DNA of 6,778 bases from Fusobacteriaceae bacterium (lineage in GTDB: Bacteria > Fusobacteriota > Fusobacteriia > Fusobacteriales > Fusobacteriaceae): contig DAOUPY010000084.1 of NCBI GenBank assembly GCA_030625925.1, positions 1 through 6,778 on the forward strand. Reading direction: 5' to 3'. Below the pieces are notes generated by a model that saw nothing but the letters and a program-made list of their open reading frames with translations, was not told where the DNA came from and searched no databases. The position numbers were made by a program, and so were the translations under genes. Numbering within the stretch: position 1 is the first letter of the stretch; each line of letters starts with the position of its first letter. Of the stretch, positions 1 through 4,788 are shown piece by piece.

Positions 1-686
1 CTAGAACTGGTAGGCCTACTGGAGGAATTTTAAAAGCTGACGGAACTTATGAGGCTGAGAGGACTGCTCAGGGGTTCGGTGGAACCTTTGGTATAAACTA
101 CAGACCGAATGACAGACTGAATATGGCCTTGACTTATAATACAAAGGTTAAGTTGGAATTTGAAACGGAAGCAAGTGGAACAAACAGTAATTTAGGAAAA
201 GTAATAGGTGGATTAAATAAATTAGACCCAACTAATCCATTAGCGCCAATTGGTGATGGGGATAAAAGATGGAGAGATTTACCTGCAGAATTAAAGTACG
301 GAGTATCTTATAAGATGACTGATAAGTGGACTGTAATGGGTGGAGGAAACTATTATTTCGTTTCAGAAGCTGATACAGATGGAAAAGACGGGTTTGAAAA
401 TGGATGGGAAATAAATGTAGGTACAGAGTATCAAGTATCTGAAAGATGGACTCTGACTACTGGATATAACTATGCAGATACAGGTGCAGGTGATGAGACG
501 TTCAACGATACTGAATTTGCATTAAACTCACATATATTCACAGCAGGAGCTAAGTTCCAACAGACTCCTAATTTAGAGTGGACATTCGGAACGATGTATG
601 TGGATTATATCGATCACGAAGTTGATGGGGTAAATTACAAAAAAAATATAATTGCTACTGGAATAAGTGCAGCATATAAATTCTAA
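1..686 (+). CDS. OmpP1/FadL/TodX-family outer-membrane transport protein, C-terminal part (5' end outside window)
   Basis: The reading frame is open from the first complete codon at position 3, so the gene enters from the left and about 227 residues are visible. The visible part is made of alternating amphipathic strands with many aromatic and glycine residues. Recognisable family stretches are an early GFGGTFGINYRPNDRLNMAL, then KVKLEFE, WEINVGTEYQVSERWTL, the GYNYADTGAGD loop and a late HIFTAGAKF strand. It ends in Phe (AAYKF), the usual C-terminal signal read by the BAM barrel-assembly machinery. The family forms 14-strand outer-membrane barrels that import hydrophobic compounds such as long-chain fatty acids or aromatics; the substrate here cannot be told. 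An internal ATG at 123 is not a start, because barrel sequence continues upstream of it. A TetR-type gene follows on the same strand behind its own promoter and a hairpin, so they are probably separate units. Confidence 0.85.
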   Translation, partial: RTGRPTGGILKADGTYEAERTAQGFGGTFGINYRPNDRLNMALTYNTKVKLEFETEASGTNSNLGKVIGGLNKLDPTNPLAPIGDGDKRWRDLPAELKYGVSYKMTDKWTVMGGGNYYFVSEADTDGKDGFENGWEINVGTEYQVSERWTLTTGYNYADTGAGDETFNDTEFALNSHIFTAGAKFQQTPNLEWTFGTMYVDYIDHEVDGVNYKKNIIATGISAAYKF

Positions 687-692
687 TTATTT

Positions 693-719
693 AGGGGGAC
701 TTTTAGGAGTTCCTCTTTT
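693..719 (+). terminator. Probable intrinsic terminator of the FadL-like gene
   Basis: An 8-bp stem pairs AGGGGGAC (693-700) with GTTCCTCT (709-716), including two G-U pairs, across an 8-nt loop. It is followed by a short T tract and begins seven bases after the stop codon. The T run is short, so termination may be partial. Confidence 0.6.
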
Positions 720-727
720 AAATAAAA

Positions 728-750
728 TTACAACTAAAATATAGTTATAA
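728..750. promoter_or_regulatory. Imperfect inverted repeat upstream of the tetR promoter (possible operator)
   Basis: TTACAACTA (728-736) faces TAGTTATAA (742-750) with one mismatch and a 5-bp spacer. The size suits a TetR-family operator, but the site lies about 26 bp upstream of the -35 box in very AT-rich DNA where such dyads arise by chance. It is only a candidate. Confidence 0.2.
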
Positions 751-775
751 ATTATAAAATTATATAAAATACAGG

Positions 776-804
776 TTGAAAAACTAAAAAACAAGTGTTA
801 TAAT
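776..804 (+). promoter_or_regulatory. Sigma-70 promoter of the TetR-family gene
   Basis: The -35 box is TTGAAA (776-781), followed by a 17-bp spacer and a perfect -10 box TATAAT (799-804). The TGT just before the -10 box gives an extended -10 element. Transcription should start near 811, leaving a leader of about 24 nt that holds the ribosome-binding site. Confidence 0.85.
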
Positions 805-821
805 ACAAAAAAGATAAAATT

Positions 822-828
822 GGAGGAG
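822..828 (+). promoter_or_regulatory. Ribosome-binding site that fixes the tetR start at 835
   Basis: GGAGGAG lies six bases before ATG 835. An in-frame TTG at 820 would place this Shine-Dalgarno sequence inside the coding region, so the TTG is not the start. Confidence 0.85.
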
Positions 829-834
829 AGAAGA

Positions 835-1413
835 ATGCCTAAAAAACCCATATTCACAAGAGAACAAATAATTGATAAAGCTTTTGGTATGTTAGAAAGA
901 GGTAGTTTGGAAAATATCACAGCTAGAAGTTTGGCCAAAGAATTAAACTGTTCTCCTGCTCCGATCTATGGTTTATTTATATCTATGGATGAGTTGAAAA
1001 AAGAATTGATAAATAGAGCTAAAAATCTATTTTTAACATATGTAAGTAAAGAAAAAGAAGAGGTGCCTTTTCTTAATATAGGATTGGGGATCTGTAAATT
1101 CGCAAGGGAAGAAAAACCATTATTTAAATCTATATTCTTAAGAAATAGTTCATACAGTACATTGATATCTGAGTTTCATAAGATTATTTTTGAGGAGATG
1201 AAAAAAGACGCGAGATTTGACAGCCTACCAGATGATGTTAAAGAAACTTTAACTATTGATTGCTGGACATATGCTCACGGTCTATCGACCCTTATTGCAA
1301 CGGGATACTTCAAAGCACCATCGGACAACTTTATAAGGAAAAGACTTATAAGCGGGCCTGCATCCATTATCTACTATCATCTAAGTTTGGAAAAAGATAA
1401 AAAATCAAGATAA
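835..1413 (+). CDS. TetR/AcrR-family transcriptional regulator
   Basis: The protein has 192 residues, a normal size for TetR-family one-component regulators, which bind DNA as dimers and release it when a ligand occupies the C-terminal domain. The N-terminal part fits the family: FTREQIIDKAFGMLERGSLENITARS, then a helix-turn-helix at about residues 28-48 (SLAKELNCSPAPIYGLF) and the following helix MDELKKELINRAKNLF. The rest is helical and divergent, with a WTYAHGLSTLIATGYF segment (about residues 144-159) of the kind seen in WHG-type C-terminal domains, and a basic tail. No ligand or target can be assigned. The FadL-like gene just upstream is a candidate target by position only. The gene has its own promoter, and its last codons are part of the 24-bp terminator hairpin. 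Confidence 0.88.
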   Translation: MPKKPIFTREQIIDKAFGMLERGSLENITARSLAKELNCSPAPIYGLFISMDELKKELINRAKNLFLTYVSKEKEEVPFLNIGLGICKFAREEKPLFKSIFLRNSSYSTLISEFHKIIFEEMKKDARFDSLPDDVKETLTIDCWTYAHGLSTLIATGYFKAPSDNFIRKRLISGPASIIYYHLSLEKDKKSR

Positions 1414-1457
1414 TAAAAAAATGAGCAAATTATTTTGCTCATTTTTTTATTATCTTG
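1406..1457. terminator. Bidirectional intrinsic terminator between convergent tetR and rlpA
   Basis: A 24-bp perfect inverted repeat (1406-1429 with 1434-1457) encloses a 4-base loop TTAT. The core ATGAGCAAA/TTTGCTCAT is flanked by A7 and T7 tracts, so it has a U tract in both transcription directions. The left arm contains the last codons and the TAA stop (1411-1413) of the regulator gene. The right arm ends 20 bases before the rlpA stop. Confidence 0.93.
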
Positions 1458-1476
1458 GAAATTACACCAGCAAAAT

Positions 1477-1914
1477 TTAATGTTTATATCTAAAAGTTTT
1501 GGAAGTGTCTAAGATGGTAACTTCTACTTTTAATACTCCAGCTCCCAAGGGGGCTATCTTTTTAAAGGCGGCTCTGCTCAGATCGATCATTCTTCCCTGG
1601 ACATAGGGTCCTCTGTCATTTATTTTGACTTTTACAGATTTTCCGTTATCCAAATTTTTTACTCTGACAATGGTGCCGAAAGGCAATGTTTTACTGGCAG
1701 CAGTCAAGTTATACATATTGTATTTTTCCCCACTGGCTGTTTTTTTCCCGTGGAAGTAATCTCCATACCATGATGCTCTCCCTTTGACGGTTCTGCCTAC
1801 TTTAAATTTAGAATTTTGTACGTGGGACTTAGGATAGGATACAGCTTTCTTTGGAGTGCTGCTGCAGCCTATCAGGGTAATAGCTGTAATTATAACTAAT
1901 AGTAGTTTTTTCAT
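1477..1914 (-). CDS. rlpA: RlpA-like lipoprotein, double-psi beta-barrel (septal-ring lytic transglycosylase family)
   Basis: The 145-residue protein opens with a lipoprotein signal peptide: two Lys, a hydrophobic stretch and the lipobox LIGC with the lipidated Cys at residue 17. After a short polar linker comes one RlpA/double-psi beta-barrel domain (about residues 43-136). It carries the family motifs ASWYG (47-51), TASGE (59-63), LTAASKTLPFGT (70-81), NDRGP (99-103) and GRMIDLSRAA (107-116). In Pseudomonas aeruginosa, RlpA cleaves glycan strands that lack peptide stems, aiding daughter-cell separation; activity has not been seen for every homologue. This copy lacks a C-terminal SPOR domain, so septal targeting by that route is unlikely. 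It should be anchored on the periplasmic side of a membrane. The start is ATG 1914 because AGGAGAG precedes it by nine bases. An in-frame GTG at 1938 lies upstream of that site. Confidence 0.9.
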   Translation of the reverse strand: MKKLLLVIITAITLIGCSSTPKKAVSYPKSHVQNSKFKVGRTVKGRASWYGDYFHGKKTASGEKYNMYNLTAASKTLPFGTIVRVKNLDNGKSVKVKINDRGPYVQGRMIDLSRAAFKKIAPLGAGVLKVEVTILDTSKTFRYKH

Positions 1915-1923
1915 TTTTAAATT

Positions 1924-1930
1924 CTCTCCT
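1924..1930 (-). promoter_or_regulatory. Ribosome-binding site that fixes the rlpA start at 1914
   Basis: On the minus strand AGGAGAG ends nine bases before ATG 1914. The longer reading from GTG 1938 would encode this site as Gly-Glu inside the protein and push the signal peptide inward. Confidence 0.8.
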
Positions 1931-1939
1931 TTTATCACT

Positions 1940-1969
1940 AATTTACAATTTTGGCATAGATTATTTCAG
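1940..1969 (-). promoter_or_regulatory. Weak candidate promoter of rlpA
   Basis: On the minus strand CTGAAA (1969-1964), an 18-bp spacer and TAAATT (1945-1940) match sigma-70 boxes imperfectly. The position suits a short rlpA leader. AT-rich DNA makes such matches common. Confidence 0.3.
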
Positions 1970-1975
1970 GTTTTT

Positions 1976-2189
1976 ATAGAACGCGGATGACACGGATTTA
2001 ACGGATGTTCACGGATCTCTTCTTTTATTTTTAAAATCTAAATTATCTGTTGATTATCAGCGCTACTTCCGTGTATGCAATAGCATTCGCGTTCTATTTA
2101 TTATAAAAATAGAAATTTTCTATTAATCTGTGATATCTGTGTCTAATTTTTTTTATTTGATTTTGTTATTCGTAAATATTGGTGGCTAA
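1976..2189. repeat. Composite intergenic repeat of short periodic units in opposing orientations
   Basis: The left part has four CGGAT cores on the plus strand at 1984, 1993, 2002 and 2012, spaced 9, 9 and 10 bp. The right part has ATCTGTG twice (2126 and 2135, 9 bp apart), which reads CACAGAT on the minus strand. A related minus-strand segment ACGAATA/GCCACCAATA follows at 2169-2189. TAGAACGCGGATGA (1977-1990) also recurs inverted at 2083-2096 with two mismatches. The segment nearly fills the rlpA-hydF gap and contains no reading frame with a plausible start. From memory, (C)ACGGAT/CACAGAT/CACGAAT strings are scattered between genes in many environmental bacteria. I know of no function or family name. 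Confidence 0.55.
2092..2124 (-). terminator. AT-only hairpins downstream of hydF (possible weak terminator)
   Basis: AAATAGAA (2107-2114) can pair either with TTCTATTT (2092-2099) or, as AATAGAAA (2108-2115), with TTTCTATT (2117-2124). All arms are perfect 8-mers. On the minus strand the second hairpin is followed by a short T run, and it lies about 70 bases after the hydF stop. It has almost no GC, so a terminator role is weakly supported. Confidence 0.25.
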
Positions 2190-2195
2190 ATTTTA

Positions 2196-3425
2196 TTATT
2201 TCTGGTTCCATATTTCATTCACTTCTGGAAAGGGCTTTAGGGCTCTATCCAGGATGCCGTAGAGGGCAGCTATACAAAGTCCGTAGTTTAAGATAGGGAC
2301 ACCTTCACGACAGCTTATGGCTATCCTGCCTAACATCTCTTTTCTGTTCAATGTACATCCGCCGCAATGGATAACTAATTTATAGTCTTTTAAATTTTCT
2401 GGGTAGTCCCTGCCTGCTACGATATCAAAATCTATCCCAGTATCTATCTTCTCTCCTATCCATTTGGGGATCTTGTATCTACCTATATCATCTTTTTGAA
2501 CATGGTGGGTACAGGCCTCTGAAACCAAAAACTTATCTCCGCTTTTAAGAGACATCAGAGTCTTTGCTCCTCGAACCATCTCATTTAAGTCACCTTTATA
2601 TCGGGCGAAAAGGATGGAAAATGAAGTCAGAAGGACCCCTTTTGGAACTATGGTTGAAACTCTTTCGAAAGCCTGAGAATCTGTGATGACTAACTTAGGA
2701 GGGTTTTTTAGCCCGTCTAAAGTAGCTTGTAATTCGGTATCTTTACAGGTATGGATGATCCCGCTGTTATCTAGAATATCTCTCATGGTCTGCACTTGAG
2801 GCAGGATTATACGGCCTTTGGGCATCCCGGTGTCGATGGGAATAACTAAAACAATGTGATCTCCATCTTCTATAAGATCTCCTAAAATACTCGGACTTTC
2901 AAACTCCATAGGAGAATGTTCAATGATTAGATTTTTCATATCTTCCATTCTGTCTTTTTGTTCTGCCGATAGATTTATATATGGGTAAGTTAAATTTTCT
3001 AATTCTGTTAAAAAATCAGAATTTGGTTTTTTTATGTCTGCCTTATTGATAACTATTATAAATGGAGTGTTATTTTTCTTTAAGATATCAATAATATTGT
3101 AATCAAACTCCAAAAATCCATTGTAGTCAACTGTAATAAGTGCTATATCGGTTTTTCTTACGACTTCCATAGTCTTTTTTATACGTAAATCTCCCAAAGC
3201 TCCTACATCATCTATTCCTGCTGTATCTATAAGAACACATGGTCCTATAGGCAGGATCTCCATAGCTTTGTAGATGGGGTCAGTGGTTGTTCCAGCAAAA
3301 TCAGAAACAATGGCTAAGTTTTGTCCTGTGATTGCATTGATCAGTGTTGATTTTCCCATATTTCTTTTTCCAAAAATAGAGATGTGTAATCTATTTGAAC
3401 TTGGAGTTTTATTTAAATTTGACAT
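2196..3425 (-). CDS. hydF: [FeFe]-hydrogenase H-cluster maturation GTPase HydF
   Basis: HydF is the GTPase scaffold that receives the diiron subcluster built by the radical-SAM enzymes HydG and HydE and passes it to apo-hydrogenase HydA in the cytoplasm. The 409-residue length is typical. The N-terminal GTPase domain shows the P loop GKRNMGKS (19-26), switch region GTTTDP (45-50), DTAG (67-70), NKAD (127-130) and SAE (153-155). A middle dimerisation region follows (about 180-265). The C-terminal domain holds the iron-sulfur ligands C305-x-H307 and H353-C354-x2-C357 in the family's CxH...HCxxC pattern, so all key residues look intact. The start is ATG 3425, preceded by AAGAGGTG with six bases between. 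An in-frame GTG at 3434 is part of that site. It appears monocistronic: no hydE, hydG or hydrogenase gene is adjacent. A promoter about 220 bp upstream would give it a long leader containing three structured repeats. Confidence 0.96.
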   Translation of the reverse strand: MSNLNKTPSSNRLHISIFGKRNMGKSTLINAITGQNLAIVSDFAGTTTDPIYKAMEILPIGPCVLIDTAGIDDVGALGDLRIKKTMEVVRKTDIALITVDYNGFLEFDYNIIDILKKNNTPFIIVINKADIKKPNSDFLTELENLTYPYINLSAEQKDRMEDMKNLIIEHSPMEFESPSILGDLIEDGDHIVLVIPIDTGMPKGRIILPQVQTMRDILDNSGIIHTCKDTELQATLDGLKNPPKLVITDSQAFERVSTIVPKGVLLTSFSILFARYKGDLNEMVRGAKTLMSLKSGDKFLVSEACTHHVQKDDIGRYKIPKWIGEKIDTGIDFDIVAGRDYPENLKDYKLVIHCGGCTLNRKEMLGRIAISCREGVPILNYGLCIAALYGILDRALKPFPEVNEIWNQK

Positions 3426-3431
3426 TAAAAT

Positions 3432-3438
3432 CACCTCT
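3432..3438 (-). promoter_or_regulatory. Ribosome-binding site that fixes the hydF start at 3425
   Basis: On the minus strand AGAGGTG ends six bases before ATG 3425. Its last three bases form an in-frame GTG that could be mistaken for a start. Confidence 0.85.
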
Positions 3439-3489
3439 TAAATATTTTTTTTATCGCAATATTCTTAATTTATGAATATAAATTTTATC

Positions 3490-3641
3490 TCAAAATTCTA
3501 TGTTTACAGAGTAAACTATTAGTTTTTTGGTGATACCATTAACTGGCAGAGATATTGGTGATGCCCTTTTACGGGTAACGCAAAGTTCTATGTTTTTATT
3601 TAGAAAACTAATAGTTACTTTGGTGATGCCCTTTACGGGTA
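3490..3641. repeat. Array of three related structured repeats in the hydF upstream region
   Basis: Described on the plus strand. Full copies lie at about 3490-3548 and 3581-3641. Each has CAAARTTCTATGTTT, a small hairpin (GTTTAC/GTAAAC at 3502-3516; GTTTT/AAAAC at 3592-3608), a palindrome AACTAWTAGTT overlapping its right arm, and a 22-nt module starting TTGGTGAT. A third, partial copy (3555-3577) has only that module. The module folds as CCC-loop-GGG in the last two copies (3564-3574 and 3629-3638) and as CCA-loop-TGG in the first (3540-3546), a compensatory pair change. The 22-mers at 3555 and 3620 are identical except for one extra T. If the minus-strand promoter at 3651-3680 is used, the array is transcribed as the hydF leader. 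It matches no riboswitch I recognise and could instead be a dispersed repeat or a set of protein-binding sites. Confidence 0.65.
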
Positions 3642-3650
3642 TTTATTTAT

Positions 3651-3680
3651 ATTATATCGTTATTTGACCTAGAATGTAAA
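3651..3680 (-). promoter_or_regulatory. Candidate sigma-70 promoter for hydF
   Basis: On the minus strand TTTACA (3680-3675), an 18-bp spacer and a perfect TATAAT (3656-3651) form a good promoter. Transcription would start near 3644 and run through the repeat array, giving a leader of about 220 nt before hydF. No equally good promoter was seen closer to the hydF start. Confidence 0.6.
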
Positions 3681-3688
3681 TTTTTTGA

Positions 3689-3717
3689 TTGAAATAAAAT
3701 AACATACGTTATATAAT
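3689..3717 (+). promoter_or_regulatory. Candidate upstream promoter of the yceD-rpmF operon
   Basis: TTGAAA (3689-3694), a 17-bp spacer and TATAAT (3712-3717) make a strong match. Inside the spacer, touching the -10 box, lies a dyad ATAAC-ATAC-GTTAT (3699-3712) that could bind a repressor. The -35 box is only eight bases from that of the divergent hydF promoter. Transcription would start near 3724, about 215 nt before yceD. Confidence 0.55.
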
Positions 3718-3880
3718 TAGAGGTGAATTGGACATTTATAATGGAATAAATTACCTTGTTAAAATAAATTTAGTTATAATTTCTTACTCATTAACTAAGT
3801 TTAAACGGAAAAGTTCATAGGGATAACTATATTAGAATGAAATAAAAATAAAAATAAAAACCTTTGTTAAGAAAATTTAC
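3718..3880 (+). other. AT-rich leader between the two plus-strand promoters
   Basis: I see no convincing gene here. It includes three tandem TAAAAA units (3843-3860), which could act as an A-rich upstream element or DNA bend for the promoter at 3881. A 30-codon frame at 3728-3820 is considered and rejected elsewhere. Confidence 0.4.
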
Positions 3881-3889
3881 TTGACAAAG
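3862..3889. other. Dyad overlapping the -35 box of the yceD promoter
   Basis: CTTTGTTAAG (3862-3871) and CTTGACAAAG (3880-3889) form a 10-bp inverted repeat with one T-G pair and an 8-bp spacer. The right arm contains the entire -35 box TTGACA. It could be an operator, or a hairpin in transcripts coming from the upstream promoter. No long T tract follows, so it is a poor terminator. Confidence 0.45.
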
Positions 3890-3909
3890 TTTGGAAAATT
3901 TAATATAAT
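3881..3909 (+). promoter_or_regulatory. Perfect-consensus sigma-70 promoter of the yceD-rpmF operon
   Basis: TTGACA (3881-3886), a 17-bp spacer and TATAAT (3904-3909) match the consensus exactly. Transcription should start near 3916, leaving a leader of about 24 nt before yceD. Such strength suits a ribosomal-protein transcript. Confidence 0.92.
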
Positions 3910-3925
3910 TCTTAGGTAACATTAT

Positions 3926-3932
3926 AGAGGTG
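3926..3932 (+). promoter_or_regulatory. Ribosome-binding site supporting the yceD TTG start
   Basis: AGAGGTG ends seven bases before TTG 3940. The nearby GTG at 3935 is out of frame, and no ATG occurs in frame near the N-terminus. Confidence 0.8.
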
Positions 3933-3939
3933 AAGTGAT

Positions 3940-4431
3940 TTGAAAAAAAATATCGATCAGTTAAAAAAGAAAAGAGAAACTAAGTTTGAATTTACAGAAA
4001 TATTAGATGATGTTCTAATAGAAGGAACGTTAGTTCCAAAGATTAATGTAGACTACTTAGTAGAGTTAGTTGAAGGTGAAGTCATCATTAGAGGTGAGTA
4101 TACAGCTTTTATAAAGACTAGTTGTGTTAGGTGTTTAGAAGAGTTAGAGGTAAAAGTTTCTGGAGAATTTTTCGGAGATTATAAAGAAAGTGCAGATTAT
4201 GCTGAGTATATCGAATCTCTAGGCAAAGAAGCACAAGTACTAGATGACATGGTAGAAGAATTAGTTGATGGAGAGGTGGATATAAGTTCTTTAGTAAGAG
4301 ATTATATTATTTTGGATATGCCTCAGTTTCCAGCCTGTGAACCAGAATGTGATGGTTTGGAAGAACTAGAAAAATATCGTGACAGTGGTATAGATTCCAG
4401 ATGGCAAAAGCTGCTGGATTTAAAGAATTAA
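3940..4431 (+). CDS. yceD: DUF177/YceD-family protein (23S rRNA accumulation protein family)
   Basis: The 163-residue acidic protein fits DUF177/YceD, a bacterial family almost always encoded next to rpmF. In plants and E. coli members are linked to normal 23S rRNA accumulation, but the biochemical role is not settled. Visible features are a basic start (MKKNIDQLKKKRE), a conserved core with the pair C62-VR-C65 (SCVRCLEELE), the DGEVDISSLVRDYIILDMPQFPACEPEC segment (110-137) with a second pair C133/C137, and a C-terminal DSRWQKLLDL that matches the family's DPRxxxLxxL ending. The four cysteines could bind a metal. The start is TTG, supported by spacing from the ribosome-binding site. It is first in the operon, 41 bp ahead of rpmF, which argues for a ribosome-related role. 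Confidence 0.9.
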   Translation: MKKNIDQLKKKRETKFEFTEILDDVLIEGTLVPKINVDYLVELVEGEVIIRGEYTAFIKTSCVRCLEELEVKVSGEFFGDYKESADYAEYIESLGKEAQVLDDMVEELVDGEVDISSLVRDYIILDMPQFPACEPECDGLEELEKYRDSGIDSRWQKLLDLKN

Positions 4432-4472
4432 TAATTTATTATAATTAAAATAAAAGTTAGGAGGGGAATAAA

Positions 4473-4655
4473 ATGGCAGTACCTAAGAAGAAAACATCAA
4501 AAGCTAAGAAAAATATGAGAAGATCGCATTACGCTTTAAAAGGAACTAACTTAGCTGCGTGTTCTAACTGTGGAGCTCCAAAGAGACCTCACAGAGTATG
4601 TTTAGAATGTGGAAGTTATAAAGGGAAGCAAGTTTTAACTAGCGACGCTGAGTAA
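4473..4655 (+). CDS. rpmF: 50S ribosomal protein L32 (bL32)
   Basis: This 60-residue, Lys/Arg-rich protein is a full-length bL32 of the large ribosomal subunit. [20 protein letters not shown] is the conserved N-terminus. A zinc ribbon follows with all four ligands present (C30-x2-C33 and C43-x2-C46), so this is the zinc-binding form rather than the zinc-independent one. The start ATG has a strong AGGAGGGG six bases upstream. It is cotranscribed with yceD. A strong hairpin with a T tract begins nine bases after the stop, so most transcripts probably end there rather than continuing into plsX. Confidence 0.98.
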   Translation: MAVPKKKTSKAKKNMRRSHYALKGTNLAACSNCGAPKRPHRVCLECGSYKGKQVLTSDAE

Positions 4656-4663
4656 TCTTTAAG

Positions 4664-4696
4664 AAAAAAAGGTGAGAGTATTCTTACCTTTTTTTT
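4664..4696 (+). terminator. Intrinsic terminator or attenuator between rpmF and plsX
   Basis: A 14-bp stem pairs A7-GGTGAGA (4664-4677) with TCTTACC-T7 (4682-4695), with one G-U pair and a GTAT loop. It is followed by an uninterrupted T tract. No clear promoter was found between it and plsX, so plsX-fabH expression may depend on read-through or on a weak unseen promoter. Confidence 0.88.
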
Positions 4697-4775
4697 ATAT
4701 AAAAATAAATGCCGGGACAAAAAACAAGGCAAAAAAAACGAAAAAATATGGTAGGATAGAGTTAGAAATAGGAAA

Positions 4776-4782
4776 AGGGGTG
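4776..4782 (+). promoter_or_regulatory. Ribosome-binding site that fixes the plsX start at 4789
   Basis: AGGGGTG ends six bases before TTG 4789. The in-frame GTG at 4780 is part of this site, and reading further upstream runs back into the terminator, so both are unlikely starts. Confidence 0.75.
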
Positions 4783-4788
4783 AGAATA

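Noticed and set aside
1976..2189. Insertion sequence or transposase remnant
   Set aside because: No transposase-like reading frame and no clean target-site duplication were visible; short periodic units describe it better.
3490..3641. CRISPR array
   Set aside because: There are only three copies of unequal length, with irregular spacing, internal degeneracy and no cas genes nearby.
3555..3641. 5S rRNA fragment, because GGTGAT followed by a C/G-rich hairpin recalls the 5' helix region of 5S
   Set aside because: The conserved CCCATTCCGAAC-type segment and the rest of 5S are absent, and the motif recurs in tandem.
3490..3641. Known riboswitch class (cyclic di-GMP, guanidine-II, fluoride, preQ1 considered)
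   Set aside because: None of the characteristic conserved loop sequences of these classes was found on either strand.
3728..3820. A 30-codon plus-strand frame from TTG after an AGAGGTG-like sequence
   Set aside because: The ribosome-binding match is only two bases from the TTG, and the predicted transcription start near 3724 would remove it. No family resemblance was recognised.
4672..4788. N-terminal extension of PlsX by 39 residues from GTG 4672
   Set aside because: This start lies inside the rpmF terminator stem, and the extra residues are low-complexity Lys/Arg sequence not seen in PlsX. TTG 4789 has a well-spaced ribosome-binding site.
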